Positions 8,774 through 15,626 of a DNA stretch of 37,407 bases are shown here, piece after piece. The notes below the pieces were generated by a model. That model ran no database searches, was not told the origin of the DNA, and worked only from the letters and a program-made list of their open reading frames with translations. Origin of the DNA: an uncultured Sphingomonadaceae bacterium (GTDB lineage Bacteria; Pseudomonadota; Alphaproteobacteria; Sphingomonadales; Sphingomonadaceae); contig CAMLGC010000022.1 of the NCBI GenBank assembly GCA_946479505.1, forward strand, positions 1 through 37,407, read 5' to 3'. The position numbers were made by a program, and so were the translations under genes. Position 1 is the first letter of the stretch. Each line of letters opens with the position of its first letter.

Positions 8774-8794
8774 ATGCTGAAGTGGTTTCAGCAT
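8774..8794. repeat. Short inverted repeat (ATGCTGAA type)
   Basis: Perfect 8-base arms, atgctgaa (8774-8781) and ttcagcat (8787-8794), around a 5-base loop. This resembles the TCATGCTGAA...TTCAGCAT intergenic palindromes scattered through sphingomonad genomes. There is no T-run, so a rho-independent terminator is unlikely. Confidence 0.6.
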
Positions 8795-8884
8795 TCCAAA
8801 GTGCAACAGAATCGCCCCGTCGCTCGTGCAGGTTCGGACCCTGAAACGAGTTGACGTTTATCCCGTGTGGACACGTAGGTCCTC

Positions 8885-8939
8885 TGTGCTCCCGCCAGGG
8901 CGGGGACCCAACCTGGGCTCCCGCCTTGGCCGGAGCACA
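8885..8939. repeat. Composite intergenic hairpin repeat
   Basis: Outer arms tgtgctcc (8885-8892) and ggagcaca (8932-8939) are exact inverted copies. Inside lies a nested ccgcc/ggcgg stem. The wording (gctcccgcc...ccggagcac) is typical of dispersed intergenic repeats in Sphingomonas chromosomes. Genome-wide copy number cannot be counted from this window. Confidence 0.55.
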
Positions 8940-9060
8940 AAGCGGAGAACGTCCATGGACCGCCGCCCGAATTGCCTGCGAATGGGATAACCGCCGCACG
9001 AGTTGAGGGTGACGGTGGAATGGGCGGCGCAGCGCAACGGCTGTACCCTCGATCGCTGCA

Positions 9061-9091
9061 AAACAAAAAAAGGGCGACCCGAAGGTCGCCC
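9061..9091 (-). terminator. Rho-independent terminator of the tonB-exbB-exbD-exbD operon
   Basis: Arms gggcgacc (9072-9079) and ggtcgccc (9084-9091) form an 8-bp GC-rich stem with a cgaa loop. On the minus strand the stem is followed directly by a run of seven T and a further T-rich stretch (complement of 9061-9071). It lies 26 bases past the last exbD stop, as expected for the operon end. Confidence 0.9.
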
Positions 9092-9117
9092 GATTCGTGC
9101 CGTCGCAGGCGCGAAGC

Positions 9118-9546
9118 TCAGAAATCGCGGAAATACTGCTCGTTGCCGATGAAGCCGAGCTTGGTGATTCCCGAACGCTTGATGATCGCCAGCACCGCAT
9201 CGACCTTCTCGTAGCGAGCATTCCGATCGGGCTGGAAGTGGAGCTCGGGCTCCGGATTCATCAGCGTGGTCTGATCGAGATACTGACGCAGTGTCAGATC
9301 GTCCACCGGCGCGCCGTTCCACGCGACCACGCCCGCAGGATCGATCGTGATCTTGTTCTTGTCCGGCTGGATCGGGTTGTTCTGCGCATTGGGGTCGTTC
9401 TGCGGCAGATCGACCTTCACTGCGTGCGTCTGGGGCGGGATGGTGATGATGAACATGATGAGAAGCACGAGCATGACGTCGATCAGCGGCGTCGTGTTCA
9501 TCTCCATCATCGGTTCGCCGTCGTCGCGGCCACCGCTCATTGCCAT
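9118..9546 (-). CDS. exbD: ExbD-type biopolymer transport protein (second copy)
   Basis: Membrane-anchored subunit of the ExbB-ExbD proton motor that energises TonB. It has 142 residues: a short cytoplasmic N-terminus, then NTTPLIDVMLVLLIMFIIT, a single membrane helix carrying the conserved proton-path Asp of LIDVMLVLL. A periplasmic domain follows, with LHFQPDRNARYEKVDAVLAI and IGNEQYF, typical of ExbD/TolR. The ribosome site AGGAG is spaced correctly before the ATG at 9546. It is the last gene of the operon, 26 bases after the other exbD. The two paralogues differ mainly in the periplasmic part. Confidence 0.93.
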   Translation of the reverse strand: MAMSGGRDDGEPMMEMNTTPLIDVMLVLLIMFIITIPPQTHAVKVDLPQNDPNAQNNPIQPDKNKITIDPAGVVAWNGAPVDDLTLRQYLDQTTLMNPEPELHFQPDRNARYEKVDAVLAIIKRSGITKLGFIGNEQYFRDF

Positions 9547-9572
9547 GTCGTCTTACTCCTGACTCTCGCGGC

Positions 9573-10055
9573 TCACAGGCGCGTCGTGACGCCGCCCGGG
9601 GGCGGCTCGGAAATGAAGCCCACGCGCGCGAATCCCGCCATCTGCATGGTGTAGATCGCGCCGCCGATGCAATGGTACGGCGTGTCGACGTCACCGCGGA
9701 TATGCGCCTCGGGAAGCTCCAGGCCGGCTGCGTTGACGCCGCCCTGGCGGGCGATCTCGTACTTGAGCTTTTCGACCGCCTTGTCGAGCAGCTCCTCGCT
9801 GGTGACCGGCGTCATGTTCCAATAGACTTGGCATTCACCGTTCGGCCCGGCACGAATCGACAGCGAGACGTTCTCCGGCTTGGTCGTGGTCGGATCGAAG
9901 CGCACGTCGGGCAGCTTCAAAGGCACCGACTGGATCACGACCGGAACCGCGATCAGGAAGATGATGAGGAGCACCAGCATGACGTCCACGAGGGGCGTCG
10001 TGTTGATGTCCGACATCGGGGTTTCGGTGGAGTCTCCACCAGCGCTCATCGCCAT
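9573..10055 (-). CDS. exbD: ExbD-type biopolymer transport protein (first copy)
   Basis: 160-residue ExbD/TolR family protein. The single membrane helix lies in the segment from NTTPLVDVMLVLL to IIFLIAVPVV, with the conserved Asp in LVDVMLVLL. The periplasmic domain differs from the downstream copy and is longer (ESVSL-like beta segment, EEL and AAGLELPEAHIRGD, HCIGGAIYTMQMAG). A GAGGA ribosome site precedes the ATG. Paired exbD genes after exbB are common in sphingomonads and xanthomonads, where one copy is often dispensable for iron uptake but needed for particular TonB-dependent substrates. I cannot tell from sequence which copy is primary. Confidence 0.92.
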   Translation of the reverse strand: MAMSAGGDSTETPMSDINTTPLVDVMLVLLIIFLIAVPVVIQSVPLKLPDVRFDPTTTKPENVSLSIRAGPNGECQVYWNMTPVTSEELLDKAVEKLKYEIARQGGVNAAGLELPEAHIRGDVDTPYHCIGGAIYTMQMAGFARVGFISEPPPGGVTTRL

Positions 10056-10105
10056 TTGCGAGCTATCCTCTGTATTCTTGTTCGTCGCCGAACGCTTCGA
10101 CGAGG

Positions 10106-10134
10106 CGGGCCGGCTCCCGAGGGGGGCCGGCCCG
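10106..10134 (-). promoter_or_regulatory. Hairpin in the exbB-exbD gap
   Basis: Nine-base arms (10106-10114 and 10126-10134), entirely G and C, around an 11-base loop, within the 87-base gap between exbB and the first exbD. No T-run follows on the minus strand, so this looks like an mRNA-stabilising or processing structure rather than a full terminator. Confidence 0.5.
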
Positions 10135-10142
10135 AGCCGTCG

Positions 10143-10937
10143 TTACGAGCGCTTCTGCACCCCGGCCGCAGCCCCCGCGGTCGCGGTCGGCTTGCTTGCC
10201 GCGGCGGTCGACGCCTTGGTCGGGGTCGTCGTGGTCGGCTTCACCGCACCGCCCGATGCCAGGAAGCCGAGCACGTCGTTCGAGAAGGCCGACAGGTCTT
10301 CCGCGATCGACTTGTTGCGGCGCTGGAGCCAGTTGTACGCGAGCACCGCCGGCACCGCGACCGCGAGGCCGAGCGCGGTCATGATGAGCGCCTCACCGAC
10401 CGGGCCGGCAACGGCGTCGATCGACGCCTGTCCGCTCGAGCCGATCCGGATGAGCGCGCGATAGATACCGATGACGGTACCGAACAGCCCGATGAACGGT
10501 GCGGTCGCGCCCACCGTCGCCAGGAAGGCGAGGCCGGCGTTGAGCTTCGAGTTGATCGCCGCTTCCGAGCGCGCGAGCGAGCCGTGCAACCAGTCATGCG
10601 CCTCGACCGGGTCGGTCAGCCGACCGTGCTGGTCCTGCGCGGCAAGGCCGTCGTCGACGACCTGGCGGTAGGCCGAGTTCTTGTCGAGCTTGGCCGCGGC
10701 CTCGTGCATGTTCGCCGAATTCCAGAAGCTCTGACGGACGCGCTTGGCCTGGTTCATGATCTTCTGCTGTTCGAACAGCTTCGTGAACAGGATGTAGAAC
10801 GAGACGATCGACATCAGCACGAGAATGCCGAACACGGTCTGGGCAATGAGGCCGCCCTGCTGGAGCGCCTGGACGAGGCCGTACGGATTCTCCCCCTGCG
10901 GGGCGGCCGTGCCGGCGGCAAGAATGGTGATGAGCAT
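10143..10937 (-). CDS. exbB: ExbB (MotA/TolQ/ExbB proton channel family)
   Basis: Channel subunit of the TonB-energising motor, 264 residues. I use the ATG at 10937, which has an AAGGA ribosome site nine bases upstream; a TTG seven codons earlier would place that site inside the gene. It opens with a short hydrophobic leader (LITILAAGTAA). The first membrane helix lies around 25-50 (AQTVFGILVLMSIVSFYILF). Two closely spaced helices towards the C-terminus contain LAFLATVGATAPFIGLFGTV and IGEAL/MTALGLAVAVPAVLAYN, the family core. The C-terminal tail is rich in Thr, Ala and Lys. The tonB and exbD neighbours favour ExbB over TolQ. Confidence 0.94.
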   Translation of the reverse strand: MLITILAAGTAAPQGENPYGLVQALQQGGLIAQTVFGILVLMSIVSFYILFTKLFEQQKIMNQAKRVRQSFWNSANMHEAAAKLDKNSAYRQVVDDGLAAQDQHGRLTDPVEAHDWLHGSLARSEAAINSKLNAGLAFLATVGATAPFIGLFGTVIGIYRALIRIGSSGQASIDAVAGPVGEALIMTALGLAVAVPAVLAYNWLQRRNKSIAEDLSAFSNDVLGFLASGGAVKPTTTTPTKASTAAASKPTATAGAAAGVQKRS

Positions 10938-10979
10938 TTGGTGGATTCCTTCAAGCAATGAAATACGGCGGATAATCGT

Positions 10980-11019
10980 CGTCCCGGAACCGAGCCCTTT
11001 CGGCGTCGCCCCCGGGACG
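10980..11019 (-). promoter_or_regulatory. Hairpin in the tonB-exbB gap
   Basis: Arms cgtcccgg (10980-10987) and ccgggacg (11012-11019) are exact complements around a 24-base loop, inside the 87-base gap between tonB and exbB. No T-run follows, so attenuation, RNase protection or processing is more likely than termination. Confidence 0.45.
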
Positions 11020-11024
11020 GGGCA

Positions 11025-11684
11025 TCATTCGAGCACCCACCTCACCGACAGCGGATAGGTAGACTGAATGGGGTTTCCATTCTGATCCTTCGCCGGCGAG
11101 AACTTCACCTTGCGCCGGGCGATGTTGCACGTCGTCTCATCGAGATCGTCGTTGCCGCTCGACGAGGTGACGGTGCAGCTCGACACGCGTCCGTCGGTGC
11201 CGACTGTCAGCCGCGCGACCACGCGGCCCTCCGCACCGGCACGCACGGCGGCGGGCGGATAGTTGTCGCGTCCGAAGAACCGGCCCGGATTACCCCTGAG
11301 CTCGGCCGACTTGTCGACATGCGGCGGCGGCGGCGCAGGCGGCGCAGGCGGCACGGCGATCACCGTGGGCGCATAGACCTTCGGCGGCGTCGGCACCGTG
11401 TTCATGATGACCGGCGGCGGCGTCGGCGTGCGCACGATCGGCGGCGGCGACACGACCGGTGGCGGCGTCAGCGGCTGGTCGGGCGGCGGCGGCGGCGGCG
11501 GCTCGTCCGGCGGCGGCGGCGGTGGCGGTTCGACGTCGAACGTGTTCAACTTCTCCGAAACCTTCTTGACGTATTGATACGCCAGGCCGGTAACGAAGGC
11601 ATAGCCGAGCGCGACGTGGATGAGGCCGACGATCACCAGCGCCACCACCCGATTACCGCTCATATTCCTATCAGCGTAGGCCAT
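11025..11684 (-). CDS. tonB: Energy transducer TonB
   Basis: Spans the periplasm and transmits proton-motive force to outer-membrane TonB-dependent receptors. Of 219 residues, 13-35 form the single N-terminal membrane anchor (VVALVIVGLIHVALGYAF). Residues about 50-130 are a proline-rich periplasmic rod with two runs of seven prolines separated by Asp-Glu. The last 85 residues are a TonB C-terminal domain (YPPAAVRAGAEGRVVARLTV; VTSSSGNDDLDE; SVRWVLE). First gene of the operon. An AGGGAG lies upstream of the ATG at 11684; an in-frame ATG seven codons later also has a purine-rich site. The Pro tract is encoded by (GGC)-rich DNA prone to slippage. Confidence 0.94.
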   Translation of the reverse strand: MAYADRNMSGNRVVALVIVGLIHVALGYAFVTGLAYQYVKKVSEKLNTFDVEPPPPPPPDEPPPPPPPDQPLTPPPVVSPPPIVRTPTPPPVIMNTVPTPPKVYAPTVIAVPPAPPAPPPPHVDKSAELRGNPGRFFGRDNYPPAAVRAGAEGRVVARLTVGTDGRVSSCTVTSSSGNDDLDETTCNIARRKVKFSPAKDQNGNPIQSTYPLSVRWVLE

Positions 11685-11909
11685 TCAGAAACGACACTCC
11701 CTCAATCCCGTTCGACGGACACGGCTCTTCATTGTTCGATTCCGTAGGCCGACGAGCCCCGTCAGGCTAGACCAGCCCGGCGCGGATCGCGAGTCTCTAC
11801 CGACACCGATCGCTAGACGCAACGCCCTGTCTTACGCAATAAACGTTCAATCGAAGCGTGGCAGAATTATTTCTGTATAGAAACGGTGATATCGCTTAAC
11901 GCGGGAGCC
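11685..11909. promoter_or_regulatory. Divergent promoter region between tonB and a secreted protein gene
   Basis: About 225 bases between two divergent starts, so both promoters should lie here. The right half (11840-11885) is the most AT-rich part of the neighbourhood and contains a TATAGA-like element at about 11876-11881. I could not identify a convincing iron-regulator (Fur/Iscr-like) operator. Confidence 0.4.
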
Positions 11910-12764
11910 ATGCTCTACGTTCCCAAAATCGCACTGGCGGCGTTGTCGGCGCCTGCCCTCCTCGCCGGTCCCGTTTCCGGACAAAGCTTTGCACCCGCTG
12001 CGCAAACGCTGTCGCCGGGTCCGCGCTACGCCGATCTCGCCGAGCTTGTCCTGACCGCGCCGCTGATCGTCGACGCGACGATCGACAGCGTGGTGCGCAT
12101 CAAGGGCGAGGAGGCGTTCGGCGTCGCTCCCGGCATGGCGCGATTCTACGTCAATGCCGATGTAATCGCGCTCATCCGCGGCACGGCGGGGATCCCCAAA
12201 CAGGTCGGCTATCTGGTCGACGTGCCGATCGATTCGCAGGGCGATACGCCGCGACTGAAGCGCCTGCGGGTGCTGCTGTTCGCGCGACCGGTCGCGAATC
12301 GGCCGAGCCAGCTCCAACTCGTCGCGCCCGATGCGCAGCGGCCCTGGTCGCCGGCGGCCGACGCGCTCGTGCGCCAGATCGCACGCGAGGCGGTCGCCCC
12401 CGATGCGCCACCAATCATCACCGGGGTGGGCAACGCCTTCCACGTGCCCGGCTCGCTTCCCGGCGAGGGCGAGACGCAGATCTTCCTTTCGACCGCCGAC
12501 GGCAGCCCGGTTTCGCTCAGCATCCTGAGCCGGCCCGGTCAGCAGAAAAGATGGGCGGTCGCGTTGAGCGAAATCGTCGATGCGGCCGCGGCGCCGCCCG
12601 CGCCCAACACATTATTGTGGTATCGCCTCGCCTGCGCGCTTCCCGCCGAGCTGCCCGAATCGAGCCTCGACGCGGCCGATCCCGCAAATGCCCGTATCGC
12701 GCGCGAGGATTACCGCTTCGTGCTGCGCTCGCTCGGCCCGTGCGACCGGAGCCACGCTTATTGA
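11910..12764 (+). CDS. Secreted protein of unknown function
   Basis: Not recognised. 284 residues from the ATG at 11910, which is preceded by GGGAG. A GTG eight codons upstream is possible but would displace the signal peptide. The N-terminus (MLYVPKIALAALSAPALLAG) is a clear Sec signal, with likely cleavage near residue 25 after VSGQ. The mature part begins with an ADLAELVLTAPLIVDATIDS segment resembling the beta-strand-rich start of proteins conserved in sphingomonads. It contains two Cys near the end (LACALP; LGPCDR) that could pair in the periplasm. It diverges from tonB and its 3' end nearly touches folB. Confidence 0.75.
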   Translation: MLYVPKIALAALSAPALLAGPVSGQSFAPAAQTLSPGPRYADLAELVLTAPLIVDATIDSVVRIKGEEAFGVAPGMARFYVNADVIALIRGTAGIPKQVGYLVDVPIDSQGDTPRLKRLRVLLFARPVANRPSQLQLVAPDAQRPWSPAADALVRQIAREAVAPDAPPIITGVGNAFHVPGSLPGEGETQIFLSTADGSPVSLSILSRPGQQKRWAVALSEIVDAAAAPPAPNTLLWYRLACALPAELPESSLDAADPANARIAREDYRFVLRSLGPCDRSHAY

Positions 12765-12770
12765 GGGCCC

Positions 12771-13142
12771 TCAGTTCCGGTGGCGCACCAGCGTAATTCC
12801 GATCGATTCGCCCGCCTCGGCGATCGCCAGTTTGACGATCTTGATCTCGACACGCTGCACGCGGGAATCCTGGAGGAACAGCGTTTCGGCGATATGGTCC
12901 GCCACGCCCTCGATCAGCGTGAAGTGCTGCCCCTCGGGCAGCATCGTCGCGGCGCGCTTGAGGTCGAGATAGTTCTTCGATTCGGAAAGCGCCGTATCAG
13001 GCGCGAATCGGTCGGGGCAGTCCAACTCGACGCTCAGCGAGATGCGCAGCGGCTGCGGAAGATGCGTTTCCTCCGAATAGATGCCGGTCAGCACCGGCAC
13101 TTCGAGATCGTGGACGTCGAGCTGAAGGCGGTCGCGCGGCAT
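12771..13142 (-). CDS. folB: Dihydroneopterin aldolase
   Basis: Cleaves 7,8-dihydroneopterin to 6-hydroxymethyl-dihydropterin and glycolaldehyde in folate synthesis. 123 residues, the normal size. It shows the FolB pattern: an N-terminal strand with VLTGIYSEETHLPQP (conserved Glu), ALSESKNYLDL, FTLIEGVADHIAETLF (pterin-binding Glu) and a final strand pair VEIKIVKLAIAEAGESIGI with the catalytic Lys position. The longer open frame upstream (to 13268) overlaps the GST gene and codes an Arg-rich leader, so I start at MPRDRLQL. FolX-type epimerase is a less likely alternative. It follows the GST gene by 37 bases. Confidence 0.9.
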   Translation of the reverse strand: MPRDRLQLDVHDLEVPVLTGIYSEETHLPQPLRISLSVELDCPDRFAPDTALSESKNYLDLKRAATMLPEGQHFTLIEGVADHIAETLFLQDSRVQRVEIKIVKLAIAEAGESIGITLVRHRN

Positions 13143-13179
13143 GGCGGCGCCTTTAGGACCCGCGGTGCCAAACGGCAAC

Positions 13180-13812
13180 TCAGGCCGACGCGCTCGGTCG
13201 CGCCGAAGCGGCTTGGTGCCAGCGCGTGATGTTGCCGCACGCGTCGGGCGCCGCCAGCCGCGCCGCACGCGCGAAATCGATCGCGACCAGCGCCGTAATA
13301 TCGGCGAAGCTGTAGGTGCCTCCGGCGATCCACTTGGTTTCGCCTAACCTGCCGTCCAGTCCTTCGACGAACGCTTCCCACATGATCGCGCCGCGCGTCG
13401 CGAGCTCGGGGATTTGCGGGATGGGCGGCCATTTGCCCGGTGCGCCGCGGTCCTCGAACGCGGAATGGCTGTTGCGGAAGGTGTAAACCGCGGCCGCATA
13501 GCCGTCATTCTCGATCCGCCGCGTCCACGATTCGATTCGCGCGATTTCGATCGGGCTGCTGCCGAACAGCGGCGGATCGGGATGAAGCGCCTCGAAATAC
13601 CGACAGATCGCGGCCGATTCGCAGATCACCTCGCCATCGTCGAGCTCGAGCGCGGGCACGGCGCCGCGCGGGTTGATTGCGAGATAGGGGTCGGCGAGCT
13701 GCTCCCCCTTTCGAAGATCGATCGGGACGCGCTCGACGGTGATGCCCTTCTCGGCGAGGAAGATGCGCACGCGGCGCGGGCTCGGCGCCCATTCGGCATC
13801 ATAGAGTTTCAC
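13180..13812 (-). CDS. Glutathione S-transferase family protein
   Basis: 210 residues starting at a GTG (13812) that is preceded by AGGAGA at ideal spacing; no suitable ATG exists and the extended frame upstream runs into the divergent GNAT gene. The N-terminal thioredoxin fold begins KLYDAEWAPSPRRVRIFLAEKG. The GST signature NPRGAVPALELDDG, with the cis-Pro in VPAL, is followed by ICESAAICRYFE, whose ES pair binds the gamma-glutamyl group. The C-terminal helical domain has the folding motif region TYSFADITALVAIDFA. There is no obvious catalytic Ser/Cys at the usual N-terminal spot beyond APSPRR, so the substrate is unknown. Confidence 0.9.
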   Translation of the reverse strand: MKLYDAEWAPSPRRVRIFLAEKGITVERVPIDLRKGEQLADPYLAINPRGAVPALELDDGEVICESAAICRYFEALHPDPPLFGSSPIEIARIESWTRRIENDGYAAAVYTFRNSHSAFEDRGAPGKWPPIPQIPELATRGAIMWEAFVEGLDGRLGETKWIAGGTYSFADITALVAIDFARAARLAAPDACGNITRWHQAASARPSASA

Positions 13813-13920
13813 CGCCGCTCTCCTCTGCCCTTCCGCCGATTCGCCCTTGCATGGGCGCGACACGAAGCTAAAGCGCGCCGCCCCCGCCGTCCATCGCACC
13901 GGCGGCTTCAAGGACCGCCG

Positions 13921-14424
13921 ATGCTCACGTTCGTGCCCATTGCCGAGATCGATCCGAACGCCGTCGAGCGCCTGCTCGATCGTGCGTTCGGAACCGACCG
14001 GCACGGACGCACGGCGTACAGCGTGCGCGCCGGGACCACGCCGATCGGCGCATTGAGCTTCGCGCTCGCCGACGGCGACGTGCTCGCGGGCACGATCCAG
14101 TGCTGGCCGGTGCGGCTTTCGGGCGATGACGGTGGCGGCTGGCCACTGGTGATGGTGGGGCCGGTCGCGGTCGACCCGCCGCTCCAGAATCACGGGCTCG
14201 GCCACCGATTGATGGAGCACATGCTCGCCGCCGCCGAGGCCGGAGACGACGCCGACCGGCTGATGCTGATCGGCGACCCGGAATATTACGGCCGCTTCTT
14301 CGGCTTCACCGCCGATCGTACGGGGCAATGGCGCGTACCCGGCCCGGTCGAGCGCGCGCGGCTGCTCGCGCGCGGGCCGCATATTCCCGACGTGCCGGGG
14401 TTGCTCGGGCCTGCCCGCGGCTGA
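13921..14424 (+). CDS. GNAT family N-acetyltransferase
   Basis: 167-residue single-domain acetyltransferase. Core strands include AGTIQCWPVRL and WPLVMVGPVAVDPPLQNHGLGHRLMEH, the latter holding the acetyl-CoA loop (Q-N-H-G-L-G, a variant of Q/RxxGxG/A). It continues with LMLIGDPEYYGRFFGFTA, typical of the YhbS-like subgroup. The start at 13921 is the ATG directly upstream of the domain; the open frame extending to 13414 is the antisense shadow of the GST gene. Acceptor substrate unknown. Followed 42 bases later by the DUF1285 gene. Confidence 0.88.
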   Translation: MLTFVPIAEIDPNAVERLLDRAFGTDRHGRTAYSVRAGTTPIGALSFALADGDVLAGTIQCWPVRLSGDDGGGWPLVMVGPVAVDPPLQNHGLGHRLMEHMLAAAEAGDDADRLMLIGDPEYYGRFFGFTADRTGQWRVPGPVERARLLARGPHIPDVPGLLGPARG

Positions 14425-14466
14425 GCAGCTTTACGCATCCGCGCCGCTCGCCTACCCGTGCGGCCG

Positions 14467-15024
14467 ATGCCGATGCCTGCCCCACCCGATTTCGCGACGC
14501 TCTCGCTCGACGATATCGCACGTCGCGCGCGGTCGCTGCCGCCCGTCGAGCAATGGCACCCCACGCATTGCGGCCCTAGCGGAATGCGGATCGCCGCCGA
14601 CGGCACGTGGTTCCACGAGGGCAGCCCGATCGGCCGCCCCGAACTTGTCCGGCTCTTCTCCACGATCCTGCGCCGAGAGCCCGACGGCAGCTTCGTGCTG
14701 GTAACGCCCGCCGAGAAACTCGGCATCGAGGTGGAGGATGCGCCGTTTGTGGCGGTCGAGATGAAGGCCGAGGGCGACGACGAGGCGGCACGGCTCGCCT
14801 TTCGCCTCAACACCGGCGAGATGGTCGCTGCCGGCCCCGACCATCCGCTGCGCCTCGTTCACACCGCAGGCGGCCCGCGGCCCTATCTCCATGTTCGCGG
14901 GGGGCTGGAGGCGCTGGTCGCCCGTCCCGTCTTCTACGAGCTGGCCGAACGCGCACTCGCCTCCGACGCGCGCCCGGCCGGCGTGTGGAGCGATGGCGCG
15001 TTCTTCGCGCTGGACGCGGCATGA
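14467..15024 (+). CDS. DUF1285 domain-containing protein
   Basis: 185-residue cytoplasmic protein matching the DUF1285 pattern: an N-terminal helix, then PPVEQWHPTHCGPSGMRIAA, IAADGTWFHEGSPIGRPELV, LFSTILRRE and FVLVTPAEKLGIEVEDAPFV. The function of the family is not established. A GTG three codons upstream (14458) is a possible alternative start. The stop overlaps the start of the Nudix gene in an ATGA, so the two are translationally coupled. Confidence 0.85.
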   Translation: MPMPAPPDFATLSLDDIARRARSLPPVEQWHPTHCGPSGMRIAADGTWFHEGSPIGRPELVRLFSTILRREPDGSFVLVTPAEKLGIEVEDAPFVAVEMKAEGDDEAARLAFRLNTGEMVAAGPDHPLRLVHTAGGPRPYLHVRGGLEALVARPVFYELAERALASDARPAGVWSDGAFFALDAA

Positions 15025-15626
15025 CGTTGGTCGACCGCCTGCGCACCGCGCTGGCGCACCCGCACGATCAACTCGTGCTGCTCACCGGCGACGAGCGCGA
15101 CGAGCTCCCGCTCGACGATACGCGCGCGACCGGTTTCCCGGCGGCGGTTCTCGTCCCCGTGACCGATCGGGCGGAGCCCGGCGTGATCCTGACGCAGCGC
15201 ACCGATACGCTTTCGCGCCATGCCGGGCAGATCGCCTTTCCGGGCGGCCGGATCGATCCCGGCGATATCGATGCCGCCGCCGCTGCGCTGCGCGAGGCCG
15301 AGGAGGAGATCGGGCTGCCGCGATCGTGCGTCACCGTGATCGGCCCTGCCGACCGCTATCGCACGATCACCGGATTCGAGGTGACGCCGATCGTCGGTGT
15401 CGTGCCCCCGAATCTCGCGCTCGTGCCCCACGAGGCGGAGGTCGCCGCGGTGTTCGAGGTCCCGCTCGCCTTCCTGCTCGACAGCACGAACCACGTCGAG
15501 GCCACGGTCGAATGGCAGGGCCGCGACCGCCATTATTACGAGATTGGCTGGGACGGCCGCCGCATCTGGGGCGCCACGGCCGCAATGATCGTCAACCTGT
15601 CTAGGCGGCTGAGATGGACCGCATGA
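15021..15626 (+). CDS. CoA pyrophosphatase (Nudix hydrolase)
   Basis: 201-residue Nudix enzyme of the CoA-diphosphatase branch, which cleaves CoA to 3',5'-ADP and phosphopantetheine. The CoA-specific motif VILTQRTDTLSRHAGQIAFP leads straight into FPGGRIDPGDID. The Nudix helix ALREAEEEIGL then supplies the metal-binding Glu residues. The ATG overlaps the upstream stop in an ATGA, and the 3' end overlaps the start of cca. E. coli NudL is the nearest named relative I can suggest. Confidence 0.9.
   Translation: MTLVDRLRTALAHPHDQLVLLTGDERDELPLDDTRATGFPAAVLVPVTDRAEPGVILTQRTDTLSRHAGQIAFPGGRIDPGDIDAAAAALREAEEEIGLPRSCVTVIGPADRYRTITGFEVTPIVGVVPPNLALVPHEAEVAAVFEVPLAFLLDSTNHVEATVEWQGRDRHYYEIGWDGRRIWGATAAMIVNLSRRLRWTA

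Larger units (their letters stand above)
8728..9060. other. Gene-free spacer with two sphingomonad-type hairpin repeats
   Basis: Nearly 400 bases between the dcd stop and the last exbD stop. I see no convincing gene. The stretch holds two inverted-repeat elements (8774-8794 and 8885-8939, listed separately) and, at its right end, the exbD terminator. Short open frames here have low-complexity, shadow-like translations and no ribosome sites. Confidence 0.7.

Noticed and set aside
8788..9066. Short gene in the dcd-exbD spacer
   Set aside because: It covers the hairpin repeats, lacks a ribosome site and has no recognisable protein character.
10938..10958. TTG start for exbB seven codons upstream
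   Set aside because: The AAGGA ribosome site would then lie inside the gene; it is placed correctly for the ATG at 10937.
11290..11560. Repeat array or CRISPR-like structure
   Set aside because: The periodic GGC-rich sequence is simply the code for the TonB proline tract; there are no spacers.
13143..13268. Extended folB N-terminus
   Set aside because: Arg-rich translation overlapping the GST 3' end; FolB homology begins at the ATG at 13142.
13813..14382. Large in-frame extension of the GST gene
   Set aside because: It is antisense to the GNAT gene and reads as low-complexity shadow; the GTG at 13812 has a proper ribosome site.
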